NCBI GenBank assembly: GCA_019137255.1
Contig: WPDH01000033.1
Location: 372,001-436,000 of the forward strand
Length of the DNA stretch: 64,000 nt
Reading direction: 5' to 3'
From: Corinectria fuckeliana
Taxonomy: Eukaryota > Ascomycota > Sordariomycetes > Hypocreales > Nectriaceae
Both the position numbers and the translations under genes were made by a program. Under the pieces are notes generated by a model that worked only from the letters and a program-made list of their open reading frames with translations, ran no database searches and was not told the DNA's origin. Position 1 is the first letter of the stretch; every line of letters starts with the position of its first letter. Shown one piece after another: positions 22,701 through 32,791 of the stretch.

Positions 22701-24471
22701 GAAGGACCTGAACAAAAGAGACATGCACTTCTGGACGCAAATGCATTATTCCGTACTGGAAGACGAGCAACCGAGAGGCATATCAGCTTGTCATCGGCTG
22801 ATTCTCCAAAAAGCCGATGTAAACGTCTACGACCTGCTCGGATGGACGCCACTCCATTACGCCGCTCTGCACGGGCGACTCGACCCGGTTCAGAGGCTCA
22901 TCACAGCCGGCGCAGACTTCAACATGCAAGGAAGAGACAGATCGGCGCCGCTTCACTGCGCGGCAATGAACGGCCACCAAGATGTGGTCAAGTTTCTGCT
23001 CGAGGCGGGAGCGGTGATAGACGCTCAAGACGCCAACGGACGCACGGCGTTGTTCTGGGCTGCGCGCCAGGGAAACAGGGCCATGGTCGAATATCTCTGG
23101 CCGGATTCGAGCAAACGAGTGCGAGACCGCAAGGGCTGGACCGTGATGCACCTGGCAGCCGCAACAGACAGGGCAGAGGTGGTCCATCTGCTCGCCGTGA
23201 CGCTTCACGCCGACATAGAAGCCAAGGGCCACAATGGCGAAACGCCCCTGCACACAGCTGCCTCACGCGGGGTGTGCGAGGACGTTGTAAAGGTGCTGAT
23301 CGAGTGTGGCGCCGACAAGGACGCTACAGACAATGGTGGCCAAACGCCGCTGAATCTTGCTGCGAGGGAAGGCCATGCGTCTACTGTACGGCTGCTCCTC
23401 GATGCCGGCGTCAACAAGAACGCCAGCGAGAGCAAGGAGGCTCCGAGCAGGGAGCGGATGACGCCGCTACACCATGCCGCTGAAGAAGGCCACGAGGCAG
23501 TTGTGCAATCGCTCATCGATGCCGGCGCCGATATAGAAGCGAGGGACATTGACGGCCGAACGCCTCTGCACGATGCTATTATAGAAGACCGTGAGAAGAT
23601 CTGGACAATGCTCATCGATGCCGGCGCCAACGTAGAAGCCCCGGATTACAAAGGCAGGACGCCGCTGATGGTGGCCCTCGAAGCGCCTCGTGAGGGCTGT
23701 GCGCGACTGCTCATGGAGCGCGGCGCCAACACGGAAGCCAGGGATGACCGAGGGACGACGCCGCTCATGGTGGCTTCTCGGAGCGGCTACCTCGAGACTA
23801 TCCCGATGCTTATCGAGGCTGGCGCCAACGCGGAAGCTCGGGATAACCGAGACATGACAGCGCTCATGATGACTGCCCAGAACGGCCAGTGCGAGGCCAT
23901 CTCGATGCTCATCGCGGCCGGCGTAGACTTGGAGGCCACGTCGCTTCTTGGCACGGCACTGCACTTTGCTGTCTCCAGAGGGTGTGAGGAGGCCGCAAGA
24001 CTGCTCATCGCGGCCGGCGCCGACGCGGAAGCCAGGGACGAGCAAGGCCGCACGCCGTTGATGGCGGCTGCCCAAGGCCGACACCCCGAGGCCATCCCGG
24101 TGCTCGTCGAGGCCGGCGCCAGCACGGAAGCCAGAGACAACCAAGGCAGGACGGCGCTCATGACGGCGGCCTTGAACAGCTACAACAGCGCTGTGCCCGT
24201 GCTCATCGACGCCGGCGCGGACTTGGAGGCCGGGTCGAGCTGGGGCACGGCGCTGCACTTTGCTGCTTCGAAAAGCAACACGGAAGTTGCAGAGCTTCTT
24301 GTCGAAGCCGGCGCCAACTTGGATGCCGCCACCCCCAATGGCTGGACAGTCCTTCAAGTAGCCGCCGATCTCGGGCACGAGTCTTTTGTGCGGACGTTGA
24401 GCGGTCAACCCGCTCCCCGGATTACTCCCTCCATCATGAAGGCACTTCTCGATGCGAGTCAAGGGAAGTGA
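19783..24471 (+). CDS. Multi-pass membrane protein with 16 ankyrin repeats
   Basis: Exons 19783-19892, 19957-20360 and 20411-24471 give 1524 residues. Splice junctions rejoin a strongly conserved N-terminal block: NNLFSDLAP / LLALFGERVTMQFMSQ. That block continues GWADNFILSMAPVGIVTIIV, RVGGPSWLKAIIGRARENLA and NEVCELWNGREIVRCMGSAP. Further hydrophobic segments (MIGAVLQLGVLIYAGLATYY, TAAGTLLLVSGILICAHVV, VSLSGFIIQFIGL, AQLGAILIMAGIKAL) suggest four to six membrane passes in the first ~250 residues. A long middle domain of unknown function follows. About residues 965-1500 hold 16 ankyrin repeats, from GWTPLHYAALHGRLDPVQRL to GWTVLQVAADLGHESFVRTL. The last eight repeats are more alike in DNA sequence, with recurrent GCCGGCGCC segments, pointing to recent duplication. 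The family is common in filamentous fungi and of unknown role; it is not a NACHT/STAND protein, as no P-loop is seen. Confidence 0.85.
22850..24390 (+). repeat. Array of 16 ~99-bp ankyrin-coding units
   Basis: Period about 99 bp (33 codons). Units carry TPLH/TPLM/TALM signatures. Nucleotide similarity is highest in the right half (about 23500-24330), where GATGCCGGCGCC or GAGGCCGGCGCC precedes each repeat boundary. Confidence 0.8.
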
Positions 24472-25030
24472 GGTAAGGCGAAAAGGAATTGCTTCGTTAC
24501 CTTGGTTGTGGGGTTACTAGGACAACATACAGTTGGGTGTATTGGCAAGGTCGCTCATAATAGAATAGATTCGTTGGAGAGATGAACATGCCGTGTACGA
24601 TACTTGAAGGAAAACTGTGGAATGAACAGCTCCAGGTGCAGTTTGTTGAGCCCGAGGTGGCTTTGTCAGGCGGATAACTAGGATAACTAGTGATCGTAGC
24701 GCATTGTCAAGTTACAGTTCAGCCGTGAGTTGACTCCCACCTACAGCCTAACTCAACATTCTAAGAACAGCATATTCTGAATTGTAGTAATATAGTAAAG
24801 GCAGTGTCTTAAACCTTCTCAGTACCCGTGTCCGTGGTATCTTTCGCCCTGTTTTGCTCCCCGTGTCTACCTATGTCGAGGATTTTCGTAGTGCTCGTAC
24901 ATGACTTTCCAGACTCTGTCTGCTCATGACAGACAACCCAAACGCCGTAGCTATGCCCATGCAAATATACAGAAAACCCACACAGCGTCTTTATAGAAAG
25001 AAAGAAACCCCACTCCTGCGCGGAATCGAT
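24472..25030. other. Convergent intergenic region
   Basis: 3' flanks of the ankyrin gene and TFB3. AT-richer than the flanking coding DNA; no gene. Confidence 0.6.
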
Positions 25031-26161
25031 TCAGAACGGGTCGTCGAGATCCATCTTCCCCGAGCCGCCGGCCACCGCAGCCTCCCTCGCCGCTGCCGTG
25101 GGGACCCCCTTCTCCGCCCGCTCCTCGCCGATGAAGACGCCCAGGCCCGAAAAGGCCTCGAACAGGACGCGCGTGAGGTACTCGTCCGGGTTGTAGCCGC
25201 CCGCGCGGAACTCCGTCTTGGTGCGCGCCGACTCGACCCACTCGTTGGTGTAGCCCGCCAGCCTCTCGGGCGCCACGTCGACGCGCTCCGGGCGGACGGC
25301 CAGGCCGCCGTAGGGGTCGTAGGGCTTGTCGTCGGCCACGGCGGCGGCCGTCTTCTTCTCGCGCAGCCCGCGGATCGACAGCCCCCCCGCGGCGGCGGTG
25401 GCGGCGTCCACGGCGGCGTCGCGCTTCTGCTGGCCCCGCTTCTTCAGCATGATCTTGTCCATGGCCTCGGTGGCCCGGCCCGGCTCGGCGTTCTGCAGCG
25501 AGTCGAGCATCTCCTCGCGGAAGCGCGCGGCGCTGAGCTTCTCGTCGGCTTCGGCCTGGCGCTCCTGCAGGCGGCGGGAGCGCACGGCGTCCTGCTCGGC
25601 GGCGACGCGGCGCTGGCGCGTCTCGTCCGACTCGCGGGCCAGGCGGCGGTTGCGCTCGATCTCGGCCTTGTGCTGGGCCTCCCACTCGGCCAGCTGGCCC
25701 TCGGCCTTGCGGCGGGCGTCGTCGGGCCCGTTGACGAGGTCGTCGGTGAGGCACTCGACCATGTAGAGGTAGTCGTTGTAGTCGTCGAGGGTCTGGAAGT
25801 CGTCCTCGACCTTGTTGAAGACGGCGGCGACGCGGCGGCGGATGTCGACCTCGCGCTCGACGCCGAGGTCGGCGAAGAAGGCCGACCGGAAGCCGCGCAG
25901 GCGCAGCGTCTTGTGGCAGCCGGCGTACGGGCACTGGTTGGGCCCGTCCTTGAAGATGCGCTCGACGCACGTCTTGCACATGCGGTGGTAGCACTCCGGG
26001 TTGATGCGGAACTCCATGTCCTTGTTGAAGTAGCGCGTCGTCTTGCACACGGGGCACGTCTCGTCCTGGTCGACCGGCGCAACGCTGGTGGTGGTGGTGG
26101 CGGTGGTGCTGATGCCGGACGAGTGGCGCACGGAGATGGCGCTGCCTCCGAGGCGAGACAT
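25031..26161 (-). CDS. tfb3: TFB3/MAT1, CDK-activating-kinase assembly subunit of TFIIH
   Basis: Links the kinase module (Kin28/CDK7-cyclin H) to core TFIIH in transcription initiation and repair. Single exon, 376 residues, ATG at 26161. A C3HC4 RING finger occupies residues 36-82 (C36, C39, C57, H59, C62, C65, C77, C82; CPVCKTTRYF, CYHRMCKTC, CPYAGC). Next come RGFRSAFFADLGVEREVDIR and FQTLDDYNDYLYMVE, the MAT1 signature, then a long charged coiled coil (about residues 155-275). The C-terminal segment (YDPYGGLA, GYTNEWVESARTKTEFRAGG, DEYLTRVLFEAFSGLGVFI) is the kinase-binding part. The ORF is very GC-rich at third positions, which opens long spurious frames on both strands. It shares a 348-bp divergent promoter with NUDC. 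Confidence 0.95.
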   Translation of the reverse strand: MSRLGGSAISVRHSSGISTTATTTTSVAPVDQDETCPVCKTTRYFNKDMEFRINPECYHRMCKTCVERIFKDGPNQCPYAGCHKTLRLRGFRSAFFADLGVEREVDIRRRVAAVFNKVEDDFQTLDDYNDYLYMVECLTDDLVNGPDDARRKAEGQLAEWEAQHKAEIERNRRLARESDETRQRRVAAEQDAVRSRRLQERQAEADEKLSAARFREEMLDSLQNAEPGRATEAMDKIMLKKRGQQKRDAAVDAATAAAGGLSIRGLREKKTAAAVADDKPYDPYGGLAVRPERVDVAPERLAGYTNEWVESARTKTEFRAGGYNPDEYLTRVLFEAFSGLGVFIGEERAEKGVPTAAAREAAVAGGSGKMDLDDPF

Positions 26162-26509
26162 GGCGATTGCTGCCGCCGTGGGGGAGGTGCGGTACAGTGG
26201 TTGTGGTAGGAGAGAGAGAGAAAATAGTGGTGAGTGAGAAAAGCGATGGTGTTGTCGGTACGGAGTAATGCTGCTGCAGATACTCCGTCGATACTTGGTG
26301 ATTCACGGTTGTTAGGCGCGGCTGAGCTACCAGGGGTCCAGGTGCACTGGGAAGCTTCCTATTCGCCAAAGCTGCCGCGGCATGGTTCCACATTCCGTCT
26401 GCCCCTCCAAGCCAATCCGTCAGCCTTCTTCCCTTTCTGCGACTCGCCCGCTTCCATCGCCTTCTCCAGACCCTGTCCCAGCACCAAATAAAGGAAATAC
26501 AGCTTCACC
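26162..26509. promoter_or_regulatory. Bidirectional promoter region TFB3 / NUDC
   Basis: 348 bp between two divergent start codons, containing both 5' UTRs. A purine run (GAGAGAGAGAAAATAG) sits at 26212-26228, close to TFB3. No TATA box is evident. Confidence 0.6.
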
Positions 26510-27311
26510 ATGGCTGACAAAGGTACGCTTTCGCTCTGGATCTCATATGGCACTATGCAATTGCTCTCTGCACAGCTTCCCGCAGCATCTATCTGCTAAC
26601 GGTTTCCCTCTCCTCTCCCGCAGACACGACCCCCGCCGAAGACGCCGCGGCCCGCGCCCAGGAGGCCGAGGAGCAGGCAGCTCTGCCGTACAAGTGGACG
26701 CAGACCATCGGCGACCTCAACGTCACCTTCACCGTGCCCGGTAACCTCAAGTCGAGGGATTTCGTCATCTCCATCAAGAAGCAGAGCATCTCTGCGGCTA
26801 TCAAGGGCCAGGAGCCAGTTATCCAGGTACTGAATAGCATCCCCTCCTCAACTTTCCTCCTCCACAGATGCTAGAGCCACAGAGCCCTCAACAGTCCTAT
26901 TTTACTTTCATCCCGCTTCTCCCGTCTAGTCTCGCGGCGGCTGACATGCCTCTGTTCCAGGGCGACCTCCCCGACGCCGTCCTCGTCGACGACTCCACCT
27001 GGACGCTCTCGACCAACGCCGACGGCACCAAGACGGTCGAGATCCACCTCGACAAGGTCAACAAGATGGAGTGGTGGGCACACGTCGTCACCGCCGCCCC
27101 CAAGATCGACGTCAGCAAGATCCAGCCCGACTCCTCCAAGCTGTCGGACCTCGACGGCGAGACCCGCGGCATGGTCGAGAAGATGATGTTCGACCAGCAG
27201 CAGAAGGAGCGCGGCTTGCCCACCTCGGATGAGCAGAGCCGTGCCGACATCCTCAAGAAGTTCCAGGACCAGCATCCCGAGATGGACTTTAGCAATGCCA
27301 AAATCAACTAA
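26510..27311 (+). CDS. nudC: Nuclear movement protein NUDC (CS domain)
   Basis: Hsp90-associated co-chaperone that stabilises dynein/LIS1 components and is needed for nuclear migration in hyphae. Exons 26510-26522 (13 nt, MADK), 26624-26826 and 26961-27311 give 188 residues. The CS (p23-like) fold spans about residues 25-120: YKWTQTIGDLNVTFTVPGNL, KSRDFVISIKKQSISAAIKG, GDLPDAVLVDDSTWTL and VEIHLDKVNKMEWWAHVVT. The C-terminal signature follows: GETRGMVEKMMFDQQQKERG and ILKKFQDQHPEMDFSNAKIN. Introns have donors GTACGC and GTACTG with CGCAG and TTCCAG acceptors. The very short first exon is usual for fungal nudC genes. Length matches Aspergillus NudC-type proteins. Confidence 0.95.
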
Positions 27312-27431
27312 ACAAGATAGATATGTAGTATCTTGGCATGACCAAGCAAGTAAAATAACCAAAACCGGCTTTCGGCGTTGCCTTTGGGTTGACATTTCTT
27401 CGTTTCCTCGTTACGTGTGCGTCATCTTCTC

Positions 27432-29640
27432 TCATCTCGATTCCAACGCCACTGCGGCTCGCTCCAAAAGGGCGTTGAAATCTATAATCTGTTGGAGCAT
27501 GCCGCCTGTCGCACTGGCCGAGCTGGCTTCGTCGCAGATTTGTGGCACGAGCAGCTCGAGATTCGCCAGCTCTGCTTGCTTCTGTTCGGCGCGCGAGAGC
27601 TCAGGCGCGTCTCGGCCCCGTTCAATAGCGAGGTCGACGTCGTGCATGATAGCTGATGTGTCCAGGTGGTACTGTACTGGGTGTCAGCCGGTCTCCTTTA
27701 AGCTTGCTGTGGTCACGTACCTTAGACTCCTTTGTATCTTCCTCATGCTTGATTCGGACGGCATCCATTCTGAGGGCAACCTGCTCCCGTTCTCCCCTGA
27801 GCCGTATAATCTCTTCTCGCAGGGTCAGTTTCTCCCTTTGAGCCAGGCGGACTCTCTTTCGCAACGAGTTCCAGTCGTTCAAGTGGATTGCCTGCCCTCA
27901 GTTAGCCATCGTAAACAAACAAACACCCTCTCTTAGAGAAAACTCACATGTTGCAGCAGTCGAGAGGTTAGTTCTTCTCTGTAGGCCTCAATCGCCCGTA
28001 TCTTTATCCGGTACTCCTTCTTCTTCGCCTTGTCCTCCGTATTCCGCCCGGCTTCCTGCAACTGTTCTAACGTAGACTGGATAACCTCCATGCACACCTG
28101 TGAAAACACGTCTATGACGGTTTCACCACTTGTTGAGAACGGTACCTCTGACTGTAGAGGGTCCTCGCCGTCTTCATCCTGAGCCAGATTCTTGATGTTG
28201 ACGAACCGCTGAACCGTGACTTCAATTGCCGCGTCACCGCCCTCTCCACTGTCGCGCGGTGTTTTGCGAGCTGCTTTGGACTTTGACGTCTGCTTCGTTT
28301 TTGGTTTGGGTTCCGTTTGCTGTGGCGTTGGCTTCGCTTTCACCTTCGCGTTAGACTTCGTCGTCGGCTTGGTCTTGGGTTTCGTCGTTGGCTTCAGGGC
28401 TGGTTGTTTCTGGGTCGCCGGGCTCTTGGATGGCCGTCCACGTCGTCGCTTCGGTGCCGGCTCTTCCTCCTCAGCTTCCTCAATAACCCTTGAGCCCAGC
28501 TCTGGGGACTGGCCATGTAGGCTTCTTCTGGGGCGTTTCCTTCCGAGCGTCTTGGCCGCCTCGGTCTCGTCAATCTCCTCCGCTACCGCCTCTCCGTCCG
28601 TAGCTTCGTCGTCGGCCACGGGTTCCTCTTCGATCTCGATAGCTTCGGCAGATTCTTCCTGCGCTTCTTCTTCGACCTGCTCTTCCTCGACAGGTTGGAG
28701 CCCCAATAGTTCATCATCCGCCGAGTTCTGGTCTCCCGGCCGTGTCGGTGACAGTTCATCCACGTCGTCGCTCTCCGTCAAACGCAGGCTCTGCCGGGCG
28801 CTTCTCGCCGAGCGAATCGATGCGGCAGCGTCGCTCCGCCGCACCTTGCGCGCCAATGGCGACGACGAAGGCGGCTCAAGCCCATCCGTGCTCATGGCGT
28901 CACGGAGTCTCGCTGCGCTGGACGAGAGTGCGTCGCTCATTCGCACGCTGCGCCTCCTACCCGTACCAGGCGCATCTTGAGGGCTCTCTTCAATTTCTTC
29001 GACGGAAACACGAGAGACGCGCCGCCTCAATCCTGGAGAGCGGTAAGGGGCGGGGGCTGGTAACGATTCCAACGCATCTTCCTCCTCAAGCTCTTGCGGG
29101 ATTGCGAGCTCTCTCGTCGCGCTTGAGGGCAGCGCTTCGGGCTCCTCCTCGTCGCCAGGCACACTCTGCTCCAGCTCTTGTTCTCCATCCTGCTCTGTAG
29201 GCTCCTCGATAGCAACCTGCGCGACCGATTCCTTAGACGTGTCGGGAAGATCGTAGGGGCTCTTGGGTGTGCTTCGAATCGACCGTGGAGCCGAGCTGCC
29301 GTGGGCGTGCGGCTGCGGGACGTCGTCACGGTCCAGACGCTTCCTCTTGGCAGATGTATTCGGTGTGCGGCGTGCTGACGAAACCGGTGGCGCTGGATCG
29401 GACGTGGCAATGTTAAGGCCGGCGATGTCGAGGTGGAACGAATCGTCTCCGACATTTGTGCGCCTGCGGTCACATTAGCATGAAACTCTGGCCACAAACC
29501 TGATCCAGAGGCTCGATAGAACGTACTGTGCACCGCGAAGACGCTCATTGAGCTTCTCGGCACGGCGCTCTCGGCCTGTGGGCTACTCATTAGGACATTG
29601 GAGCCGTCTTGAAGCTATGCGGGGACTTGCCTGTGGCCAT
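27432..29640 (-). CDS. Inner kinetochore CENP-U/Ame1-like protein with AT-hook
   Basis: Five exons (29640-29631, 29575-29527, 29463-27948, 27891-27721, 27671-27432) give 661 residues. It starts MATGRERRAEKLNERLRGAQ, with a long acidic, Ser/Pro-rich disordered region. An AT-hook-like motif (KRRRGRPSKSP) follows, then Lys/Pro/Thr repeats (KPTTKPKTKPTTKSNAK). The conserved C-terminus begins EVTVQRFVNIKNL and continues ETVIDVFSQVCMEVIQSTLE, IRAIEAYREELTSRLLQH, then coiled coil (AIHLNDWNSLRKRVRLAQRE, REQVALRMDAVRIKHEE). This pattern fits the CENP-U/Ame1/Mis17 family of the COMA complex, which bridges centromeric nucleosomes to the outer kinetochore. Odd: intron 1 uses a GCAAGT donor (GC-AG), with only 10 coding nt in exon 1. 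Only 120 bp separate its stop from that of NUDC. An alternative is a generic AT-hook protein. Confidence 0.7.
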
Positions 29641-30250
29641 TCTCAGCGATTGAGAGGCGACGACCTCGAATCGCACATGCGTGAAACCGCAACCGCCCTC
29701 GGCCCTTATTTATTTCCTATTTCTTGCGCGAGTGCTTGTGTTGCGCGACGGGAAGCACTGCGCGGTGGTGGTGTAAGAGGGACGTTTGCGATGTTGATGA
29801 CGCGTGGGGGTTGGAGACGCGTTGTAAGGGTCGCGGGGCAGCACTACAGCACCCACAGGCCGGAACCTAAGCAACTCGGATGCTGCACCACCAACTACCA
29901 GCACAGCATGGATGCCAACCGTTACAATAAACAATAAGGGTCGTGATATCAGGCCTAAGAGATTCGGAATGGATTGCCTGATTCGTGTTTACTTCTATCC
30001 TTCTATATTCCAATGCTGTTAGTACAGAGACGCCATGTTCTATGAAGCGATATCTCGTATAATGGCCTCGTTCCTTGGGCCGGGTATCATGAGCTACTAG
30101 CATCTCTCTCTTTTAAAAGCCACATTCATGCATAATTCTGATCGGCAGCATTCTTTCGTCCTTCCTATCACTCATAGAGAAGGTCATTTCTAGATTGAGA
30201 TAACGGGTCAACTTTTACGGCAGGGGTTTGGTAGGTTGCTCAGTGAACTC
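29641..30250. other. Intergenic, no gene found
   Basis: Promoter of the CENP-U-like gene on the left and 3' flank of the LicD gene on the right (AT-richer from 29930). Confidence 0.55.
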
Positions 30251-31445
30251 CTAAACGTCAACGTTTGGCACCCACTGCCTCAACTTCTCGTCAAACTCAT
30301 GGCTATCCAGTGGTTAGCTGCCATGTGGGATTCCATCCTTTGTTGGTACTTACTAGTGGAACTTTGTATTCTTAAGAGCCGCCTTTCCGTACTCTGACGC
30401 AAGCATCTCCTTGTAGCGATAGGGGATCTTGGCTGCGACTCCTTCGAAAGTAGTGTCTCGCAGGGGGAACAAGTAGGTGTCCTGTCAGATAAGTCAGGGA
30501 AAGCCCCGCAATTCGGAGGTATGCATTAACAGATGTGAACGTACTCTGTACTCGTGCCCGTGCTTGTCATAGAGCATGCCCTCGCCTTCCGCATGGTCTG
30601 GGTCGTATCTCGCAGCGGTAATGTCAATAAAAAGCCCAGTATCCATGTCGATCCACCTAGCATCGATGACATTGAGGGCGTCGTCCCGGTATCGGTATTT
30701 GAAGTAGGGATTGATCTCGAGCTGGAAGAAGCGTCCCGTTTTCATGTCACCGTACTTGTAGTAGTAGATGGTCATGTTGTGGTACGCCGCGAGGAAGTAC
30801 ATGTCCGCCTCGGTCACCTGAACGTCGGCATCAAGATCCCAGGGCATGACCTATGTGAAATCAAGTGTTAGGTGACGAAGATGGATCAAGGTTATAAAGA
30901 AATGCCGAGCTTGCCTTCTTGCCCCACCACCAACCTAGAAGAGTGCCGTGCATCAACCAGGTTTGGACGCCGAGATCCCGAAAGGTAGCAAGGTAAGTCT
31001 GAATGAGGACTCGGATGGCATCTCGTTGCTCGGTTTCTTTGAGCGGGCCCTTCGTAAACCTCGCGTCGTAGTGCACTTGCTCTCTTGACGCGCGGTGAGT
31101 TAGTGAACGTTCATGTGAAAATCACATTGAGACATACTGTGATTCCTCTAGGGATGATGGTTAGCTAAGATTCTTGAAGAAACAGAGTGGCACCAGCCAC
31201 CGCGAAGAGAAGAGGGAATAGGCAAGACCAAGAAGACATGTTCAGAAAGATATGGAAATTGGAAGAAGTATACACTTACGAAAGTACTTGGGCTCCGGGA
31301 AGTGCGATTGTCCACCGCTACCTCTCTTGGCAAGCGGCTGCGATCCGTCGGAATTGTCGGCCTTCTCAGTAGGAATCTCCCTGATGGCTGCAGCGCTGGC
31401 AAAAGCAAGCCAAATCGCAGTTGCGAAGAAGGACGAGACCCTCAT
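30251..31445 (-). CDS. LicD-family / MNN4-like mannosylphosphorylation protein
   Basis: LicD-fold nucleotidyltransferase-like protein; fungal members such as MNN4 promote mannose-phosphate addition to glycans in the secretory pathway. Six exons (31445-31280, 31147-31138, 31083-30915, 30850-30545, 30481-30354, 30302-30251) give 276 residues. It begins with a signal peptide or anchor (MRVSSFFATAIWLAFASAAA) and has a dibasic KR near residue 40. The LicD core is HYDARFTKGPL, WLMHGTLLGWWWGKK, VMPWDLDADVQVTEADMYFL, NVIDARWIDMDTGLFIDITA and the EGEGMLYDKHGHEYR / DTYLFPLRDTTFEG pair. The DxD-type metal site is DLDAD. Odd: exon 2 is only 10 nt, and intron 3 starts GCAAGC (GC-AG). The protein is much shorter than yeast Mnn4 and lacks its KE-rich tail, as is usual for filamentous-fungal paralogs. 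Confidence 0.85.
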
Positions 31446-32791
31446 GACCGGAAATAGAGATCCTATAGAGTTACGACAGAGTGCCAGTGATCAGTTGGGG
31501 TGAGGGAGGAGCAAAGAGGTCGTCGTTCTTCAAGATAGCTGCAATGCGATGCGATGCGCTAGCAATCGTCTCTCTGGCGGACCTCCAGGGGGTTTATGTC
31601 ACTAGACGCAGCACACTGGTTGGCTCAACACGAGGTCCACACACAGAGATGGAGAGGCCGGGTTGTCATCGGTTGAGGCGCCAAACTGAGGAAAGAGCAA
31701 GAACAATGGCGGAGATGTTCAGCGGAAAAGAGTTCCTGGCTTCGTCTCGATAGAAGAGCGTCCGACCATCAAGCCATTGGGGGAGTTTAGACGCGACGAT
31801 GGAATGTGCGATTTTATGAAGGGCCGGCTGAGACCAACCCCTGACGCTGCACACGACACTGCCGCGTCACCAGCGGGAAGTCCGTGATGGGGGTAGGTAA
31901 TGAGCCCCGGACGATTCTGTGGAGACTCTGGGTCAGCTACCAACACATATTCTGAAACAGGTGAAAGGAAGAATGTATTGCCAGGTTGGATTGACATGGT
32001 GAAGGCCATGCCGATCCGTTCGTGCTGCCAGCTTAGTTCCAAGGGCTCAGTTACAAGCTCTAAGTCAATAGTGGCATCTAAGTTAGACTTTGGGTTCCTA
32101 CGTATCCCAAGCATGTCCTTTGTCTCATGCTAATCAACCTAATCGCTCTATTCGTATACCCTTCCAGAACTCGCTTCTAGAGACTACTTGGGCCATGGAG
32201 AAAGACCTCCATCTCATACAGCACGAGGCACCAGTATCTCGTCTCATGTAGCGAAGTAGGTCCTCAGCTATAGCACGTCGCCAAACAGGATCCGGAAGCA
32301 CAATAAATCAGCAACATCGTTCCAATGAAGCTACGCAAATCTCAAATCTACGAAGTAACGCTTACAAGGAATCGGCCTGAGCACCAGCCACAGCCCCCAC
32401 TTCCCCATCCCAGCCAAGGCTGGGGCTACTGGGATGCGCTGTGGCGCTGCGACCTGTGGCTCACGCAGCCCGGGCTTCCGACTGACGCAAGCTCCCCCCA
32501 GCTCGGCTAGGTTGCCCTCACCTTGACCTCCTCATCCTCCTCGTCCTCCTCCATCGCAGAGCTGCCTGGCTAGCAAATCATTGCTCCTCGCATCATCACG
32601 CTGCATTTGCTGCTCTACATTTCTCCAGGCTCCTAGTTTCAAGCACCTGTCTCGAGGCTTTCTGCTGCTTGCATCGCTCGCCCCTCGCTAGCAGGTCCCT
32701 CCCTACGGGCTACAACTGGCTTCTTCCATCAACACCAACATCACCACCAACCCAAGAGTAGGCTCGGTTCTCCAGCTACTAACCATTCGCC
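31446..32791. other. Divergent intergenic region
   Basis: Between the LicD gene and ERD2. The right part (32500-32790) is pyrimidine-rich (CTCATCCTCCTCGTCCTCCTCC near 32530-32551), typical of a fungal 5' UTR/promoter. No gene seen. Confidence 0.6.

Noticed and set aside
22788..23483. 231-codon frame inside the ankyrin gene
   Set aside because: Shifted reading of the repeat DNA; low-complexity composition with no domain.
24926..26393. Long open frames of 427 codons (plus, 24926-26209) and 480 codons (minus, 24951-26393) overlapping TFB3
   Set aside because: They are Arg/Ala/Gly-rich antisense or shifted readings of a very GC-rich gene; only the 376-codon frame has the RING and MAT1 motifs.
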